Numbered from the stretch's first letter, positions 43,181 to 52,811 are shown. The stretch is DNA of 64,000 nucleotides from Bradyrhizobium ottawaense (GCF_900099825.1 NZ_LT629693.1:2852001-2916000); one strand, 5' to 3'. Notes: generated by a model from the letters alone, not told the origin. Made by a program: numbers and translations.

Positions 43181-44698
43181 TTGAACGCTTTAGACCTGCC
43201 CTGTCCTGACGACAGCCGGGGCAGCCTTTGCTTCGCGCCACTCTGGCGCGCCGTGCAGTGGCTGCAGTCCGGACAAACCAGCGCGGCCGAACTGGTGGAC
43301 GCTTGCGAACACGCCTACCTCGCCGCGAACGCGACCGTTAACGCGATGGTGGTGGCAGATTTCGAGGGCGCTCACCGGGCCGCCGCCGAAAGTGACCAGC
43401 GTCGGCGCGCCAACGCCGCGCTCGGCGCGCTGGATGGCATTCCCTTCAGCATCAAGGAATCCTTCGACGTGCAGGGATGGCCCACTACCTGCGGCAGCCC
43501 CGCCCACGCCACTCATTGCGCGAGCCAGGATGCGCTTGTGGTCGAGCGCCTGCGGGCGCAAGGCGCTGTGCTGCTCGGCAAAACCAACGTGCCCCTCGGC
43601 CTGCGCGACTGGCAGACCTACAACGCCCTCTATGGCACGACCCGCAATCCGCGCGACCCGAGCCGGACGCCAGGCGGATCGTCGGGAGGTAGCGCGGCGG
43701 CCGTGTGTGCTGGTATGAGCTTTTTCGACATCGGCTCGGACATCGGTTCGTCGCTGCGCAATCCGGCACATTATTGCGGTGTGTTCTCGCACAAGAGCAG
43801 TCTCGGCATCGTGCCGTTGACGGGCCACGGAACTGCGGCCCCTGGGTTTGCCACCCAAGACATCAACGTTGCCGGACCGGTGGCCCGCAGTGCGCACGAC
43901 CTCGAATGCGTGCTGCAGACAATTGCTGGACCCGAGGCGGACGAGGCGCTGGCCTACCACCTGACATTACCGCGCTGCGCGCATACGGCATTGAGCACGT
44001 TCCGCGTTGCCGTTCTTCCCAGCCACCCCTTTGCCGAAGTCGACGCGGAAGTGAGCGAGACCATTGAAGCGCTCGGACGGTGGCTGGAGAGCCAGAATGC
44101 GAAGGTTAGCTGGCAGGCGCGCCCCGACATCGATGCGATCGAGTTGTGGCACATCTATATTCTGCTGCTCCGAGCAACCACATCCATCTACACGGACGAC
44201 GCGGCTTTTGCCGCTCTGCTCGACCGGGCGGAACCTAATTCCACCGACCACAGCTATGCGGCCCTGCAATTCGTCGGCGCCGGCATGCACCACCGGCGCT
44301 GGCTGCACCTGCAGGCGGCGCGCAGGCGCTTCGCTCAGGCATGGCAGCGGTTCTTTTGCGACTACGATGTGCTGCTGTGCCCGGCTGCCGCCACGACCGC
44401 GTTCCCGCTCAACGAAGCGGGTGAGCCGTGGCAGCGCGTGCTGTCCGTCAACGGCAACCCGCAGCCGATGACGACCCAGCTATTCTGGGCCGGGTATTCT
44501 GGCTTGTGCGGTCTGCCGTCGACCATAGCGCCCATCGGCCCCGGGCACAGCGGACTGCCGGTCGGCGTGCAGATCGTCGCTCCGCGCTTCGGCGATCTGA
44601 CGTCGCTGCGTTTTGCCCAGCTGTTGGAGAGTCACGGTCACGCATTCGAGCCGCCGCTGGCAGTTACGCCGGCGGCGCAAGGTGTTCACGGCCAGTGA
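43181..44698 (+). CDS. Amidase (amidase signature family)
   Basis: A 505-residue amidase-signature hydrolase acting on an unknown amide. The Ser-cisSer-Lys triad is visible: Lys in GIPFSIKESFDVQGW, cis-Ser in GGSSGGSAAAV, and nucleophile Ser in FDIGSDIGSSLRNPA (GSS instead of the usual GGS). The start is TTG at 43181, because AGGAGG lies seven bases in front; the ATG at 43151 has no ribosome site. The MFS transporter gene follows 32 bases later on the same strand, so the pair probably imports and hydrolyses one compound. Confidence 0.88.
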   Translation: MNALDLPCPDDSRGSLCFAPLWRAVQWLQSGQTSAAELVDACEHAYLAANATVNAMVVADFEGAHRAAAESDQRRRANAALGALDGIPFSIKESFDVQGWPTTCGSPAHATHCASQDALVVERLRAQGAVLLGKTNVPLGLRDWQTYNALYGTTRNPRDPSRTPGGSSGGSAAAVCAGMSFFDIGSDIGSSLRNPAHYCGVFSHKSSLGIVPLTGHGTAAPGFATQDINVAGPVARSAHDLECVLQTIAGPEADEALAYHLTLPRCAHTALSTFRVAVLPSHPFAEVDAEVSETIEALGRWLESQNAKVSWQARPDIDAIELWHIYILLLRATTSIYTDDAAFAALLDRAEPNSTDHSYAALQFVGAGMHHRRWLHLQAARRRFAQAWQRFFCDYDVLLCPAAATTAFPLNEAGEPWQRVLSVNGNPQPMTTQLFWAGYSGLCGLPSTIAPIGPGHSGLPVGVQIVAPRFGDLTSLRFAQLLESHGHAFEPPLAVTPAAQGVHGQ

Positions 44699-44730
44699 AG
44701 GCCACGTACAACGGTAAGAAGGGGGCGATA

Positions 44731-46038
44731 ATGCTGGATTGGTTTAAAGAGTTGTCACGCATGGAACGCAAGGGCTTCTATGGCGCGTTCCTCGGACACG
44801 CGGTCGACATCTTCGACTTCATGATCTATTCGTTCTTGATCCCCACGCTGCTTCTGCAGTGGGGCATGAGCAAATCGGCGGCGGGCGCCATCGTCACGTG
44901 GACGCTGGTATCGTCCCTCGTGGGCGCGATCGGTGCGGGGCTGCTGGCGGACCGCTACGGTCGCGTGCGCGTGCTGCGCTGGACGATCGTCGTGTTTGCG
45001 GTAGCTTGTTTCCTGTGCGGCATGGCCAATTCGCCCGAGCAGCTCATGATCTTCCGCACCATCCAGGGGCTTGGCTTCGGCGGTGAATCGTCGCTGTGCA
45101 TGGTGCTGGTGACGGAGATGATCCGCAATCCGGCGCACCGAGGCAAATATTCCGGTTTTACCGCAAGCAGCTTTTCGTTTGGCTGGGGCGCCGCAGCGAT
45201 CGCCTATGCGATCACCTTCAACCTGTTCGCGCCGGGCATTGCTTGGCGGGTTTGCTTCTTCCTCGGCATCCTGCCGGCGCTGGTAGTGGTGTATTTGCGT
45301 CGTAATCTGGAAGAACCCGAGCTTTTTCTCAGGAGCCGCGCGCGGCAGAACGGAGCGTCGCCGGCGCAGAGCTTCATGCGCGTGTTCCGCAAACCGCTGA
45401 TGAGAAAGACGGTGCTGTGCAGCCTGTTGTCCGGCGGCATGCTCGGAGCGTATTACGCGATCGCCACCTGGCTGCCGACCTTCCTGAAGACCGAGCGCGG
45501 CTTGTCCGTCTTCGGCACCAGTTCGTATCTCACCGTGACCATCCTCGGCTCGTTTGTCGGCTACGTGGCCGGCGCCTACGCCACGGACCGCTGGGGCCGC
45601 CGCCTGACCTATATTGTCTTCGCGGCAGGCGCCTTCGCGATGGCGCTGACGTATATGGTGATCCCCATCTCCAATACGTCGATGCTGTTCCTCGGCTTTC
45701 CGCTCGGAGTAATGATGCAAGGCGTGTTCTCCGGCATCGGCGCGACTATCTCGGAGTCGTATCCGAACGACGTTCGCGCGACCGGCTATGGCGTGTCCTA
45801 CAACGTGGGCCGTGTCATCGGTTCGCTCTTCCCGCTGTCGGTGGGATGGCTGAGCAGCAATGGCACCTCTCTGCCGCTGGCGATCGCTCTGGTGGCCGGC
45901 GTTGGTTATGCCATGGTGATCCTCTCGGCCGCACTGCTGCCGGAAACCACCGGCATCGAACTGGACGAGACAACTGGTGAGGGCGTAACCGTCCACGACG
46001 ACGGGCGCCAGCAGGCACCCGCGGGCCGGCTTGCGTGA
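44731..46038 (+). CDS. MFS transporter (aromatic acid/sialic acid symporter type)
   Basis: A 435-residue major facilitator with 12 membrane segments. The A-motif is GLLADRYGRVRVLR (loop 2-3) with a second copy AYATDRWGRRLTY (loop 8-9). GHAVDIFDFMIYSFLIPTLL in the first helix is typical of the AAHS/metabolite:H+ symporter group, and IQGLGFGGESSLCMVLVTEM is the helix 4 motif. The start has AAGAAGGGGG upstream. It probably brings in the substrate or exports the product of the amidase encoded just before it. Confidence 0.9.
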   Translation: MLDWFKELSRMERKGFYGAFLGHAVDIFDFMIYSFLIPTLLLQWGMSKSAAGAIVTWTLVSSLVGAIGAGLLADRYGRVRVLRWTIVVFAVACFLCGMANSPEQLMIFRTIQGLGFGGESSLCMVLVTEMIRNPAHRGKYSGFTASSFSFGWGAAAIAYAITFNLFAPGIAWRVCFFLGILPALVVVYLRRNLEEPELFLRSRARQNGASPAQSFMRVFRKPLMRKTVLCSLLSGGMLGAYYAIATWLPTFLKTERGLSVFGTSSYLTVTILGSFVGYVAGAYATDRWGRRLTYIVFAAGAFAMALTYMVIPISNTSMLFLGFPLGVMMQGVFSGIGATISESYPNDVRATGYGVSYNVGRVIGSLFPLSVGWLSSNGTSLPLAIALVAGVGYAMVILSAALLPETTGIELDETTGEGVTVHDDGRQQAPAGRLA

Positions 46039-46128
46039 TCACGGGGACTGCGTGGTTTCGTCTGAATAGGCCGGAACGGGTGGGGACTCGTCGTCGCCTG
46101 AAACGGCAGGCGACCCACTCGCCAAACA

Positions 46129-46157
46129 AAAATGGCCCGCGCGAGGCGGGCCATTTT
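46129..46157. terminator. Hairpin terminator between the MFS and tRNA genes
   Basis: AAATGGCCCGC / GCGGGCCATTTT stem with a five-base loop, A-rich on the left and T-rich on the right. It can end both the plus-strand amidase/MFS message and the minus-strand tRNA transcript. Confidence 0.75.
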
Positions 46158-46183
46158 CTCATCGGGACCAGTGTGTCCGAATT

Positions 46184-46260
<77 letters not shown>

Positions 46261-46615
46261 TTAAACCGTTGCGATGCCGTCTCAAAAGCTGATCCGAAGC
46301 GAAAGCGGCCAACGCTTTGGGCGTCGATCGTCCCGACCGGAGGCTTCCTGAGAAGGCAACCCGGGCAAAGCCATCGGGTGCGAGCGGTATGTATCAACGT
46401 GCACCCGCTTTGGAAAGGCCAAAAGCTACCGTTTTTGAGGTTTTTGTGACGCCGGAAACGCGGCAAAACCATCCCATGGAACCGGCCTTGCCATAAACGC
46501 CGCAAAAGCGGAGTTTCCGGACAAATACCGGCGGGTAAACCGCCTGGGAGCCGCTCCGGGTCTGGTCCTTCGGACCACCCGGAATGACGAACAAGAACAA
46601 TTGGGGGAAATGCGC
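46261..46615. other. Intergenic region: tRNA promoter side, repeat, GMC gene leader
   Basis: About 355 bases with no credible gene. The left part should contain the minus-strand tRNA promoter, which I cannot place with certainty. The right part holds a family A palindromic repeat (46554-46589) and the GGGGGAA ribosome site of the GMC oxidoreductase. Confidence 0.5.
46554..46589. repeat. Intergenic palindromic repeat, family A
   Basis: CTCCGGGTCTGGTCC-TTC-GGACCACCCGGAATGACG, a stem-loop sharing TCCGGGTCTGG and CCCGGAATGACG with the element at 7-87. Confidence 0.65.
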
Positions 46616-48223
46616 GTGACGGATACATACGATTTCGTGGTGGTGGGCGGCGGCTCCGGCGGCTGTACGGTGGCGGGACGGCTTTCGGAGGATCCGCAGA
46701 CCTCGGTGGCGTTGCTGGATGCCGGCGGCAGGAACGACAATTGGGTGGTGACGACGCCGTTCGCGCTGGTGCTGATGGTCGCCGGCAACGTCAACAACTG
46801 GGCCTTCAACACCGTGCCGCAAAAGGGCCTCAACGGCCGCATCGGCTATCAGCCGCGCGGCAAGGGGCTCGGCGGTTCGTCGGCGATCAACGCGATGGTC
46901 TATATCCGCGGCCACCGTGCCGACTACGACCGATGGGCCTCGCTCGGCAACACCGGCTGGTCCTTCAACGACGTGCTGCCCTATTTCAAGCGTTCGGAAA
47001 ACAACGCCGATTTCGGCGGCGAGTATCACGGCAAGGACGGCCCGCTCTCGGTCAATAAATTGCGCACCGACAATCCGGTGCAGCAGATCTTCCTGCAGGC
47101 GGCGCAGGAAGGACAGTTTCGCCTGCGCGAGGATTTCAATGCCGACGAACACGAAGGGCTTGGCATCTACCAGGTGACGCAGAAGAACGGCGAGCGCTGC
47201 AGCGCCGCGCGCGCCTATATCCACCCCCACATGGAGAACCGCGCCAACCTGCGGGTCGATACCGGCGCGCACGCGACCCGCATCCTGTTCGAAGGCAAGC
47301 GTGCCGTCGGCGTAGAGTACCGCCAGGGCAAGGAGCTGAAGCAGATCCGCGCGCGGCGCGAGGTGATTGTCGCTTCCGGCGCGTTCCAGACGCCGCAACT
47401 GCTGCAGTTGTCCGGCGTCGGCGATGGCGCAGCGCTTGGCAAGCACGGCATTGCGAGCGTGCATCATCTGCCGGGCGTTGGCGCCAACCTGCAGGACCAT
47501 CCGGATTTCGTGTTCGGCTACATGTCCGACAATCCGAACTTCAACGGCCTCTCGCTCAAGGGCATCCCGCGGCTGTTGCGCGCGATCGGCCAGTACCGGC
47601 GCGAACGCCGCGGGCCGATGACGTCGAATTTTGCCGAATGCGGCGGCTTTCTGAAGACCCGGCCCGACCTCGATATCCCCGATATCCAGCTCCATTTCGG
47701 CATGGCGATGGCGGATGATCACGGCCGCAAGCGCCACCGCGGCACCGGCTTCACCTGCCACGTCTGCCTGCTGCGGCCGAAGAGCCGCGGCACGGTTTCG
47801 CTCGGCAGCGTCGATCCGTTCGCAGCCCCCCTGATCGATCCGAACTTCTTCGGCGACGAGGCGGATCTGGAAACCATGGTCGCGGGCTTCAAGACCACCC
47901 GGCGGCTGATGGAGACGCCGGCACTGAAAGCCCTGCAGAAAAAGGAAATGTACACCGAAGGCGTGCACACCGACGACGAGATCCGAAGCCTGCTGCGCCA
48001 GCGCGTCGATACCGTCTATCACCCGGTCGGCACCTGCAAGATGGGCGTCAACGATCCCATGGCCGTGGTCGATCCCAAGCTCAGGGTATACGGCCTCGAG
48101 GGCCTGCGCGTGGTCGACGCGTCAGTGATGCCGACGTTGATCGGCGGCAACACCAACGCCCCGACCATCATGATCGGCGAAAAGGCCGCCGACATGATCA
48201 AGGCCGAGATGCGGGCAAGCTAA
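46616..48223 (+). CDS. GMC-family FAD oxidoreductase (choline/alcohol dehydrogenase-like)
   Basis: A 535-residue GMC oxidoreductase. The FAD-binding YDFVVVGGGSGGCTVAGRLSED is at the N-terminus. GKGLGGSSAINAMVYIRGHRADYDRWA is GMC signature 1, and GAFQTPQLLQLSGVGD is signature 2. The catalytic His is in YHPVGTCKMG and the closing motif is GGNTNAPTIMIGEKAADMI. Such enzymes oxidise primary alcohols and pass electrons to the respiratory chain or oxygen. The GTG at 46616 is chosen for its GGGGGAA six bases upstream; ATG 46610 and TTG 46601 are alternatives. The substrate is unknown. Confidence 0.9.
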   Translation: MTDTYDFVVVGGGSGGCTVAGRLSEDPQTSVALLDAGGRNDNWVVTTPFALVLMVAGNVNNWAFNTVPQKGLNGRIGYQPRGKGLGGSSAINAMVYIRGHRADYDRWASLGNTGWSFNDVLPYFKRSENNADFGGEYHGKDGPLSVNKLRTDNPVQQIFLQAAQEGQFRLREDFNADEHEGLGIYQVTQKNGERCSAARAYIHPHMENRANLRVDTGAHATRILFEGKRAVGVEYRQGKELKQIRARREVIVASGAFQTPQLLQLSGVGDGAALGKHGIASVHHLPGVGANLQDHPDFVFGYMSDNPNFNGLSLKGIPRLLRAIGQYRRERRGPMTSNFAECGGFLKTRPDLDIPDIQLHFGMAMADDHGRKRHRGTGFTCHVCLLRPKSRGTVSLGSVDPFAAPLIDPNFFGDEADLETMVAGFKTTRRLMETPALKALQKKEMYTEGVHTDDEIRSLLRQRVDTVYHPVGTCKMGVNDPMAVVDPKLRVYGLEGLRVVDASVMPTLIGGNTNAPTIMIGEKAADMIKAEMRAS

Positions 48224-48237
48224 GTTGCTTTCTCGCT

Positions 48238-48289
48238 ATGGCCGGGCAAGAGCGCGAAGCGCGTCTTCGTGCCCGATGTCCCGGCCATT
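48238..48289. repeat. Intergenic palindromic repeat, family B
   Basis: ATGGCCGGG at the left pairs with CCCGGCCAT at the right, enclosing an inner GCGCGAAGCGC hairpin. It lies 15 bases after the GMC stop and may also act as a terminator or mRNA stabiliser. Confidence 0.6.
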
Positions 48290-48370
48290 GCTTTTTTACA
48301 GACGATTTTAGCGATCGCGAACCCGGTTCCTTGACACGTCAGTCGTATTGGAACCGGCGGAGCGTTCGCC

Positions 48371-48886
48371 ATGAACAATTTCGATGCCATTGTCTGTGTC
48401 GGCCTGGTGTTCGCCGTGGTCACCGGTTTCAATACCGGACTGGTGCGCAGCGCGGTCACGATCCTGGCGTATGTGGTGGCAGCGCCGATCGCGATGTGGG
48501 CGATGTCCGCGCTGTCGCCGCCCGCGAGCGGCAATCTTGCCTCGGCCATGGCTCAGAACGGGTTGGTGTTCTTCGGCATTTTTCTGTTCGCCGGCATGGC
48601 GCTCGGAAAGCTGGCGCGGGTGGCAGTCGACGAGGCCACCGGATCGCAAGCCGGCATCGTGGACCGGCTCTGCGGCGCCGTACTGGGCGCGGTGCGCGTC
48701 GGCCTGATTGCGGTTACCGTCGTTCTGGTCGTCGACCAGCTGCTGCCGCCACGACTTCAGCCGCCCTGGCTGACCGGCTCGCAACTGCGGCCATGGCTCT
48801 CCGCGGCCGGGCAAAAAGGCGTCAAATCGCTGCCGCCGGATGTCGCCGCCACCCTCGATCGGCTGAAGCGAAACCAGCAGATATAA
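48371..48886 (+). CDS. CvpA family membrane protein
   Basis: A 171-residue inner-membrane protein with four hydrophobic segments. NNFDAIVCVGLVFAVVTGFNTGLVRSAVTILAYVVAAPIA is the CvpA N-terminal signature (conserved D and G-x-x-x-G), and a later GAVRVGLIAVTVVLV segment matches the family. CvpA proteins are linked to colicin V export, envelope integrity and bile or purine phenotypes; the molecular role is unclear. It is shorter than purF-linked CvpA and not next to purF. Confidence 0.75.
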   Translation: MNNFDAIVCVGLVFAVVTGFNTGLVRSAVTILAYVVAAPIAMWAMSALSPPASGNLASAMAQNGLVFFGIFLFAGMALGKLARVAVDEATGSQAGIVDRLCGAVLGAVRVGLIAVTVVLVVDQLLPPRLQPPWLTGSQLRPWLSAAGQKGVKSLPPDVAATLDRLKRNQQI

Positions 48887-49004
48887 TAGACTTACTGATA
48901 TGCGTTTCGACCGGCGTGCAGCCACTTATCATGCCTGCCTGACTTGGCTACAGTGGCCCCATCGGAACTTTCAAAAAATCACCTGACATAACGGGAGTGA
49001 AACT

Positions 49005-49787
49005 GTGGATCTTGGGATCAAAGGCCGCCGCGCCATCGTGTGCGCATCCAGCAAGGGACTCGGGCGCGCCTGCGCGATGGCGCTGGCCAACGAGGGCGTG
49101 CATGTGACGCTGACGGCGCGCGGCGCCGAAACGCTGAAAAAGACCGCCGATGAAATCCGCAAAGCCCATCCCGGCGTCACGGTGACCGAGGTCGCCGGCG
49201 ACATCACCACGCCTGAGGGGCGCGATGCCGCGCTGAAAGCCTGTCCCGATCCGGACATCCTGATCAACAATGCCGGCGGCCCGCCGCCCGGCGACTTCCG
49301 CAACTGGACTCGCGACGACTGGATCAAGGCGATCGACGCCAACATGCTGACCCCGATCGAGCTGATCAAGGCGACGGTGGACGGCATGATGGCCCGCAAG
49401 TTCGGCCGCATCGTCAACATCACCTCGGCCGCGGTGAAGGCGCCGATCGAGATACTGGGTCTTTCCAACGGCGCCCGCGCCGGCCTCACCGGCTTCGTCG
49501 CCGGCATCTCGCGCAAGACCGTCATCAACAACGTCACCATCAACGGCCTGCTGCCCGGCCCGTTCGACACCGACCGCCTGCGCGGCACGGCGAAGGGCGA
49601 ATCGGAAAAGCGCGGTCTTCCCGTCGAGCAGGTGCTGGCGGAACGCGCCAAGCTCAATCCGGCCGGACGTTTCGGCACGCCCGAAGAATTCGGCGATGCC
49701 TGCGCGTTCCTGTGCAGCGCCAAGTCCGGCTTCATCACCGGCCAGAACATCCTGCTCGACGGCGGCGCATTCCCGGGCACGCTCTAG
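49005..49787 (+). CDS. SDR-family oxidoreductase with altered active site
   Basis: A 260-residue Rossmann-fold short-chain dehydrogenase-like protein. It has CASSKGLGRACAMAL (the TGxxxGIG equivalent), NNAGG, and ITSAAVKAP with the catalytic-type Ser. Where the YxxxK pair is expected it reads SNGAR, so both catalytic Tyr and Lys are missing. Such members are grouped with beta-ketoacyl reductase-like SDRs of unclear chemistry. The start is GTG at 49005 with GGGAG seven bases upstream. It is the first gene of a plus-strand run with the quinone reductase and MBL genes, 20 bases apart. Confidence 0.82.
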   Translation: MDLGIKGRRAIVCASSKGLGRACAMALANEGVHVTLTARGAETLKKTADEIRKAHPGVTVTEVAGDITTPEGRDAALKACPDPDILINNAGGPPPGDFRNWTRDDWIKAIDANMLTPIELIKATVDGMMARKFGRIVNITSAAVKAPIEILGLSNGARAGLTGFVAGISRKTVINNVTINGLLPGPFDTDRLRGTAKGESEKRGLPVEQVLAERAKLNPAGRFGTPEEFGDACAFLCSAKSGFITGQNILLDGGAFPGTL

Positions 49788-49807
49788 TGCCGCCGGAGGG
49801 CCGTTAG

Positions 49808-50797
49808 ATGAAGGCAGTCTGGTACGAACGAACGGGCCCCGCGCTCGAGGTTTTGACCTATGGCGAGATGCCGACGCCGGTGGCCGGCCCGGGCGAAGTC
49901 CGGGTGCGGCTGGAGGCGTCCGGCGTCAACCCCGCCGATGTCGGCCGCCGCGGCGGCAGCTATCGCACGCTGGAATATCCGCGTGTGATTCCGAACAGCG
50001 ATGGCGCCGGGATTGTCGATCAGGTCGGCGACGGCGTCACGCGATTGCAGGCCGGCCAGCGGGTCTGGCTGTTCAACGGCCAGCGCAACGGCCGCGCCTT
50101 CGGCACCGCGGCCGAATACATCACGCTATCAGAACATCTGGTGACGCCGCTGCCGGACAACCTGTCGTTCGCAGCCGGCGCCACGCTCGGCATTCCCGGC
50201 ATGACGGCGTGGTGCTGCCTCTATTGCGACGGACCGATCGCGGGACAGACCGTGCTCGTCACCGGCGGCGCCGGTGCTGTCGGACATTATGCCGTGCAGC
50301 TCGCCAAGTGGGGCGGCGCCAAGGTGATCGCGACCGTCAGTTCGGCGATGAAGGCGGAACAGGCGCGGCTCGCCGGCGCCGATCTCGCCATCAATTACCG
50401 CAACGAGGACGTCATCGCGAAAGTGCTGGCCTTTACCGGGCAGCGCGGCGTCGACCGCGTGGTCGATGTCGATTTCGGCGGCAACATCGAGATCACCTTG
50501 AAACTGATGGCCATGAATTCGACCATCGCGGTCTACGCCACCAACGGCAACCGGACGCCGCTCGTCCCGATGCGCGACCTGATGGAAAAATGCATCGCCC
50601 TGCGTGCGCTGGTGCTGTTCGCGCTGCCACCGCCGCTGTTGGCGGCAGGACAGGCTGACATCACGAAATGGCTCACGGCCGGCACCCGTCTTCACAACGT
50701 CGCCGGTCAGTTCGCGCTGTCGGACACCGCGCAGGCGCACCTGGCCGTGGAAAAAGGCGACAAGCTCGGCACCGTCATCGTCGACTGCGCGCGGTGA
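49808..50797 (+). CDS. NADPH:quinone reductase-like zinc-free MDR oxidoreductase
   Basis: A 329-residue medium-chain reductase of the quinone-oxidoreductase group. It has VNPADVGRRGG, the nucleotide motif VLVTGGAGAVGHYAVQLAKWGGAKVI and GVDRVVDVDFGGN. No zinc-ligand cysteines are present. Such enzymes reduce quinones or enones with NADPH. It lies 20 bases after the SDR gene and 40 bases before the MBL gene, consistent with one operon. Confidence 0.88.
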   Translation: MKAVWYERTGPALEVLTYGEMPTPVAGPGEVRVRLEASGVNPADVGRRGGSYRTLEYPRVIPNSDGAGIVDQVGDGVTRLQAGQRVWLFNGQRNGRAFGTAAEYITLSEHLVTPLPDNLSFAAGATLGIPGMTAWCCLYCDGPIAGQTVLVTGGAGAVGHYAVQLAKWGGAKVIATVSSAMKAEQARLAGADLAINYRNEDVIAKVLAFTGQRGVDRVVDVDFGGNIEITLKLMAMNSTIAVYATNGNRTPLVPMRDLMEKCIALRALVLFALPPPLLAAGQADITKWLTAGTRLHNVAGQFALSDTAQAHLAVEKGDKLGTVIVDCAR

Positions 50798-50837
50798 GCC
50801 GCAGCGAGAACGCCAGAATAAAACAGGGAAATGCCGG

Positions 50838-51689
50838 ATGCACTGGAATGTGGGCAAGGTCAAAATCACCAAGATCGTCGAAATGGAAACCGTCGGCAGC
50901 ACCCGCTTCATCCTGCCGCTGGCGACCAACCAGGAGATGCAGAAACTTCCCTGGCTGATCCCCCATTTCGCCACCGAGGAAGGCCGGCTGAAAATGTCGA
51001 TCCACTCGCTCCTGGTGGAGACGCCGTCGCGCCGGATCATCGTCGACACCGGCCTCGGCAACGACAAGCAGGGCCGCAACGTGCCGACCTGGAACAACCG
51101 CCAGGATCCGTTCCTCGACACCCTGACCGCGGCAGGTTTTGCGCCCGACAGCATCGACACGGTGCTTTGCACCCATCTGCATGTCGACCATGTCGGCTGG
51201 AACACAAGGCTGGTCGACGGCAAATGGGTGCCGACTTTCCCTGGGGCGCGCTATGTGTTCGGCAAGACCGAATATGAGCACTGGCGCGACCATAGCCACG
51301 AAGAGCCGGACAAATTGGCCGTCTTCAACGATTCCGTGAAACCCATCGCCGATGCCGGCCGGGCCGATCTGGTCGCCTCCGACGCCAGGCTTGCGGACGA
51401 GATCACCCTGATCCCGACCCCCGGCCACAGCCCCGGCCATATCAGCATCCACGTCACGTCGGACGGCCACGAAGCCCTGCTCACCGGCGACGTTGCCCAT
51501 CATCCCTGCCAGATGGCCCATCTCGACTGGTCGTCAACGGCGGATTCCGACCCCAAACAATCCGCGGAGACGCGGCGCGAGCTGTTCTCGCGCTTTGCCG
51601 ACACGCCGACGCTGGTGATCGGCGGCCACTTCAATGCCGGCCATATCAAGCGCGAGGGGGCTGCCTTCAAGTTCGTCGCCTTGGGGTGA
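50838..51689 (+). CDS. MBL-fold hydrolase, paralogue 1 (lactonase-like)
   Basis: A 283-residue metallo-beta-lactamase-fold hydrolase. The dinuclear metal motif is CTHLHVDHVGW (His113, His115, Asp117, His118); PTPGHSPGHIS and LLTGDVAHHP supply the other His and the bridging Asp, and GGHFNAGHI the last His. It resembles AHL-lactonase/methyl-parathion-hydrolase-like enzymes. It is clearly paralogous to the gene at 54873 (WNTRL.(D/N)G.WVPTFP.ARYVFGKTEY is common to both). The ATG has AGGGAA upstream. Confidence 0.85.
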   Translation: MHWNVGKVKITKIVEMETVGSTRFILPLATNQEMQKLPWLIPHFATEEGRLKMSIHSLLVETPSRRIIVDTGLGNDKQGRNVPTWNNRQDPFLDTLTAAGFAPDSIDTVLCTHLHVDHVGWNTRLVDGKWVPTFPGARYVFGKTEYEHWRDHSHEEPDKLAVFNDSVKPIADAGRADLVASDARLADEITLIPTPGHSPGHISIHVTSDGHEALLTGDVAHHPCQMAHLDWSSTADSDPKQSAETRRELFSRFADTPTLVIGGHFNAGHIKREGAAFKFVALG

Positions 51690-51702
51690 TGCCGCTCCGC
51701 TT

Positions 51703-51826
51703 CCCCTCATGGTGAGGAGCGCGTCTTCGCGCGTCTCGGGACGGCGCTACGCGTCGCCCTGCGAACCATGAGGCCCGCGGCCCATCCTTCGAGACGGCAG
51801 CGTTGCGGCCTCCTCAGGATGAGGGT
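51703..51826. repeat. Intergenic repeat, family C
   Basis: CCCCTCATGGTGAGGAGCGC on the left, ending in CCTCCTCAGGATGAGGG on the right, with GCGCGTCTTCGCGCGTCTCG and the CATCCTTCGAGACG segment between. Multiple inner stems form. Elements with CATCCTTCGAGACG and CTCATGGTGAGGAG are widespread between Bradyrhizobium genes. Noncoding. Confidence 0.65.
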
Positions 51827-51934
51827 GTGCAATGCAGCGGCGCTTTACATCGGCAGTTGAATTTCCCCCCGCGCTGTTCCAAAAGCATTCCAAGTCGAGA
51901 AGTCCACAAGAAAACCCGCCAGGGAGTGAAGAAA

Positions 51935-52777
51935 ATGAAGCTTGTTCGTTACGGCGCCAAGGGTGCGGAAAAGCCGGGCCTGATCGATAAATCCGGCCAA
52001 TTGCGCGATCTCTCCGCCCATGTGAAGGACCTCGACGGCGAGGCCTATGCGCCGGCCTCGCTGGCCAAGCTCGCCGGCCTCGATGCGTCCAAGCTGCCCG
52101 CCGTCGACGGCAAGCCGCGCTTCGGCGCCCCGGTCACCGGCATCTCGAAATTCGTCGCGATCGGCCTGAACTATGTCGATCACGCCAAGGAAACCGGCTC
52201 GCCGATCCCGACCGAGCCGATCTTCTTCATCAAGGCCAACACCGCGCTCTCCGGCCCCAATGATGCGGTCGAAAAACCCCGCGGCTCGACCAAGCTCGAC
52301 TGGGAAGTCGAGATCGCGGCCATCATCGGCACCCGCGCCAAGTATGTCAGCGAAGCCGATGCCCTCAATCACGTCGCCGGCTATTGCGTCTGCAACGACG
52401 TCTCGGAACGCAACTTCCAGATCGAGCGCCTCGGTCAGTGGACCAAGGGCAAGTCGCACGACACGTTCGGTCCGGTCGGTCCGTGGCTGGTGACCAGGGA
52501 TGAAATCCCCGACGTGCAGAAGCTGTCGATGTGGCTCGACGTCAACGGCCAGCGCCGCCAGACCGGATCGACCTCGACCATGATCTTCACCATGGCGAAG
52601 TGCATTTCCTACGTCTCGCAGTTCATGACGCTGCTGCCCGGTGACATCGTCACCACGGGCACGCCCCCCGGCGTCGGCACCGGCATGAAGCCGCCGCAGT
52701 TCCTCAATGTCGGCGACGTCGTCACCCTTGGCATCGAAGGCCTCGGCGAGCAGCGCCAGGAAATCATCGCGGCGTAA
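51935..52777 (+). CDS. Fumarylacetoacetate hydrolase-family protein
   Basis: A 280-residue FAH-family enzyme. The core runs from SKFVAIGLNYVDHAKETG through EPIFFIKANTALSGPND, LDWEVEIAAIIG (metal Glu residues) and NDVSERNFQ to TGTPPGVGTGMKPPQFL. Relatives are ureidoglycolate lyase, 2-keto-3-deoxyfuconate and hydroxyheptadienedioate hydrolases/isomerases that cleave beta-keto-type bonds late in aromatic or sugar breakdown. CAGGGAGTGA precedes the ATG. Confidence 0.9.
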   Translation: MKLVRYGAKGAEKPGLIDKSGQLRDLSAHVKDLDGEAYAPASLAKLAGLDASKLPAVDGKPRFGAPVTGISKFVAIGLNYVDHAKETGSPIPTEPIFFIKANTALSGPNDAVEKPRGSTKLDWEVEIAAIIGTRAKYVSEADALNHVAGYCVCNDVSERNFQIERLGQWTKGKSHDTFGPVGPWLVTRDEIPDVQKLSMWLDVNGQRRQTGSTSTMIFTMAKCISYVSQFMTLLPGDIVTTGTPPGVGTGMKPPQFLNVGDVVTLGIEGLGEQRQEIIAA

Positions 52778-52811
52778 AGCCATGCATGGCGCTCGCGCGC
52801 GCTACCGTCAT

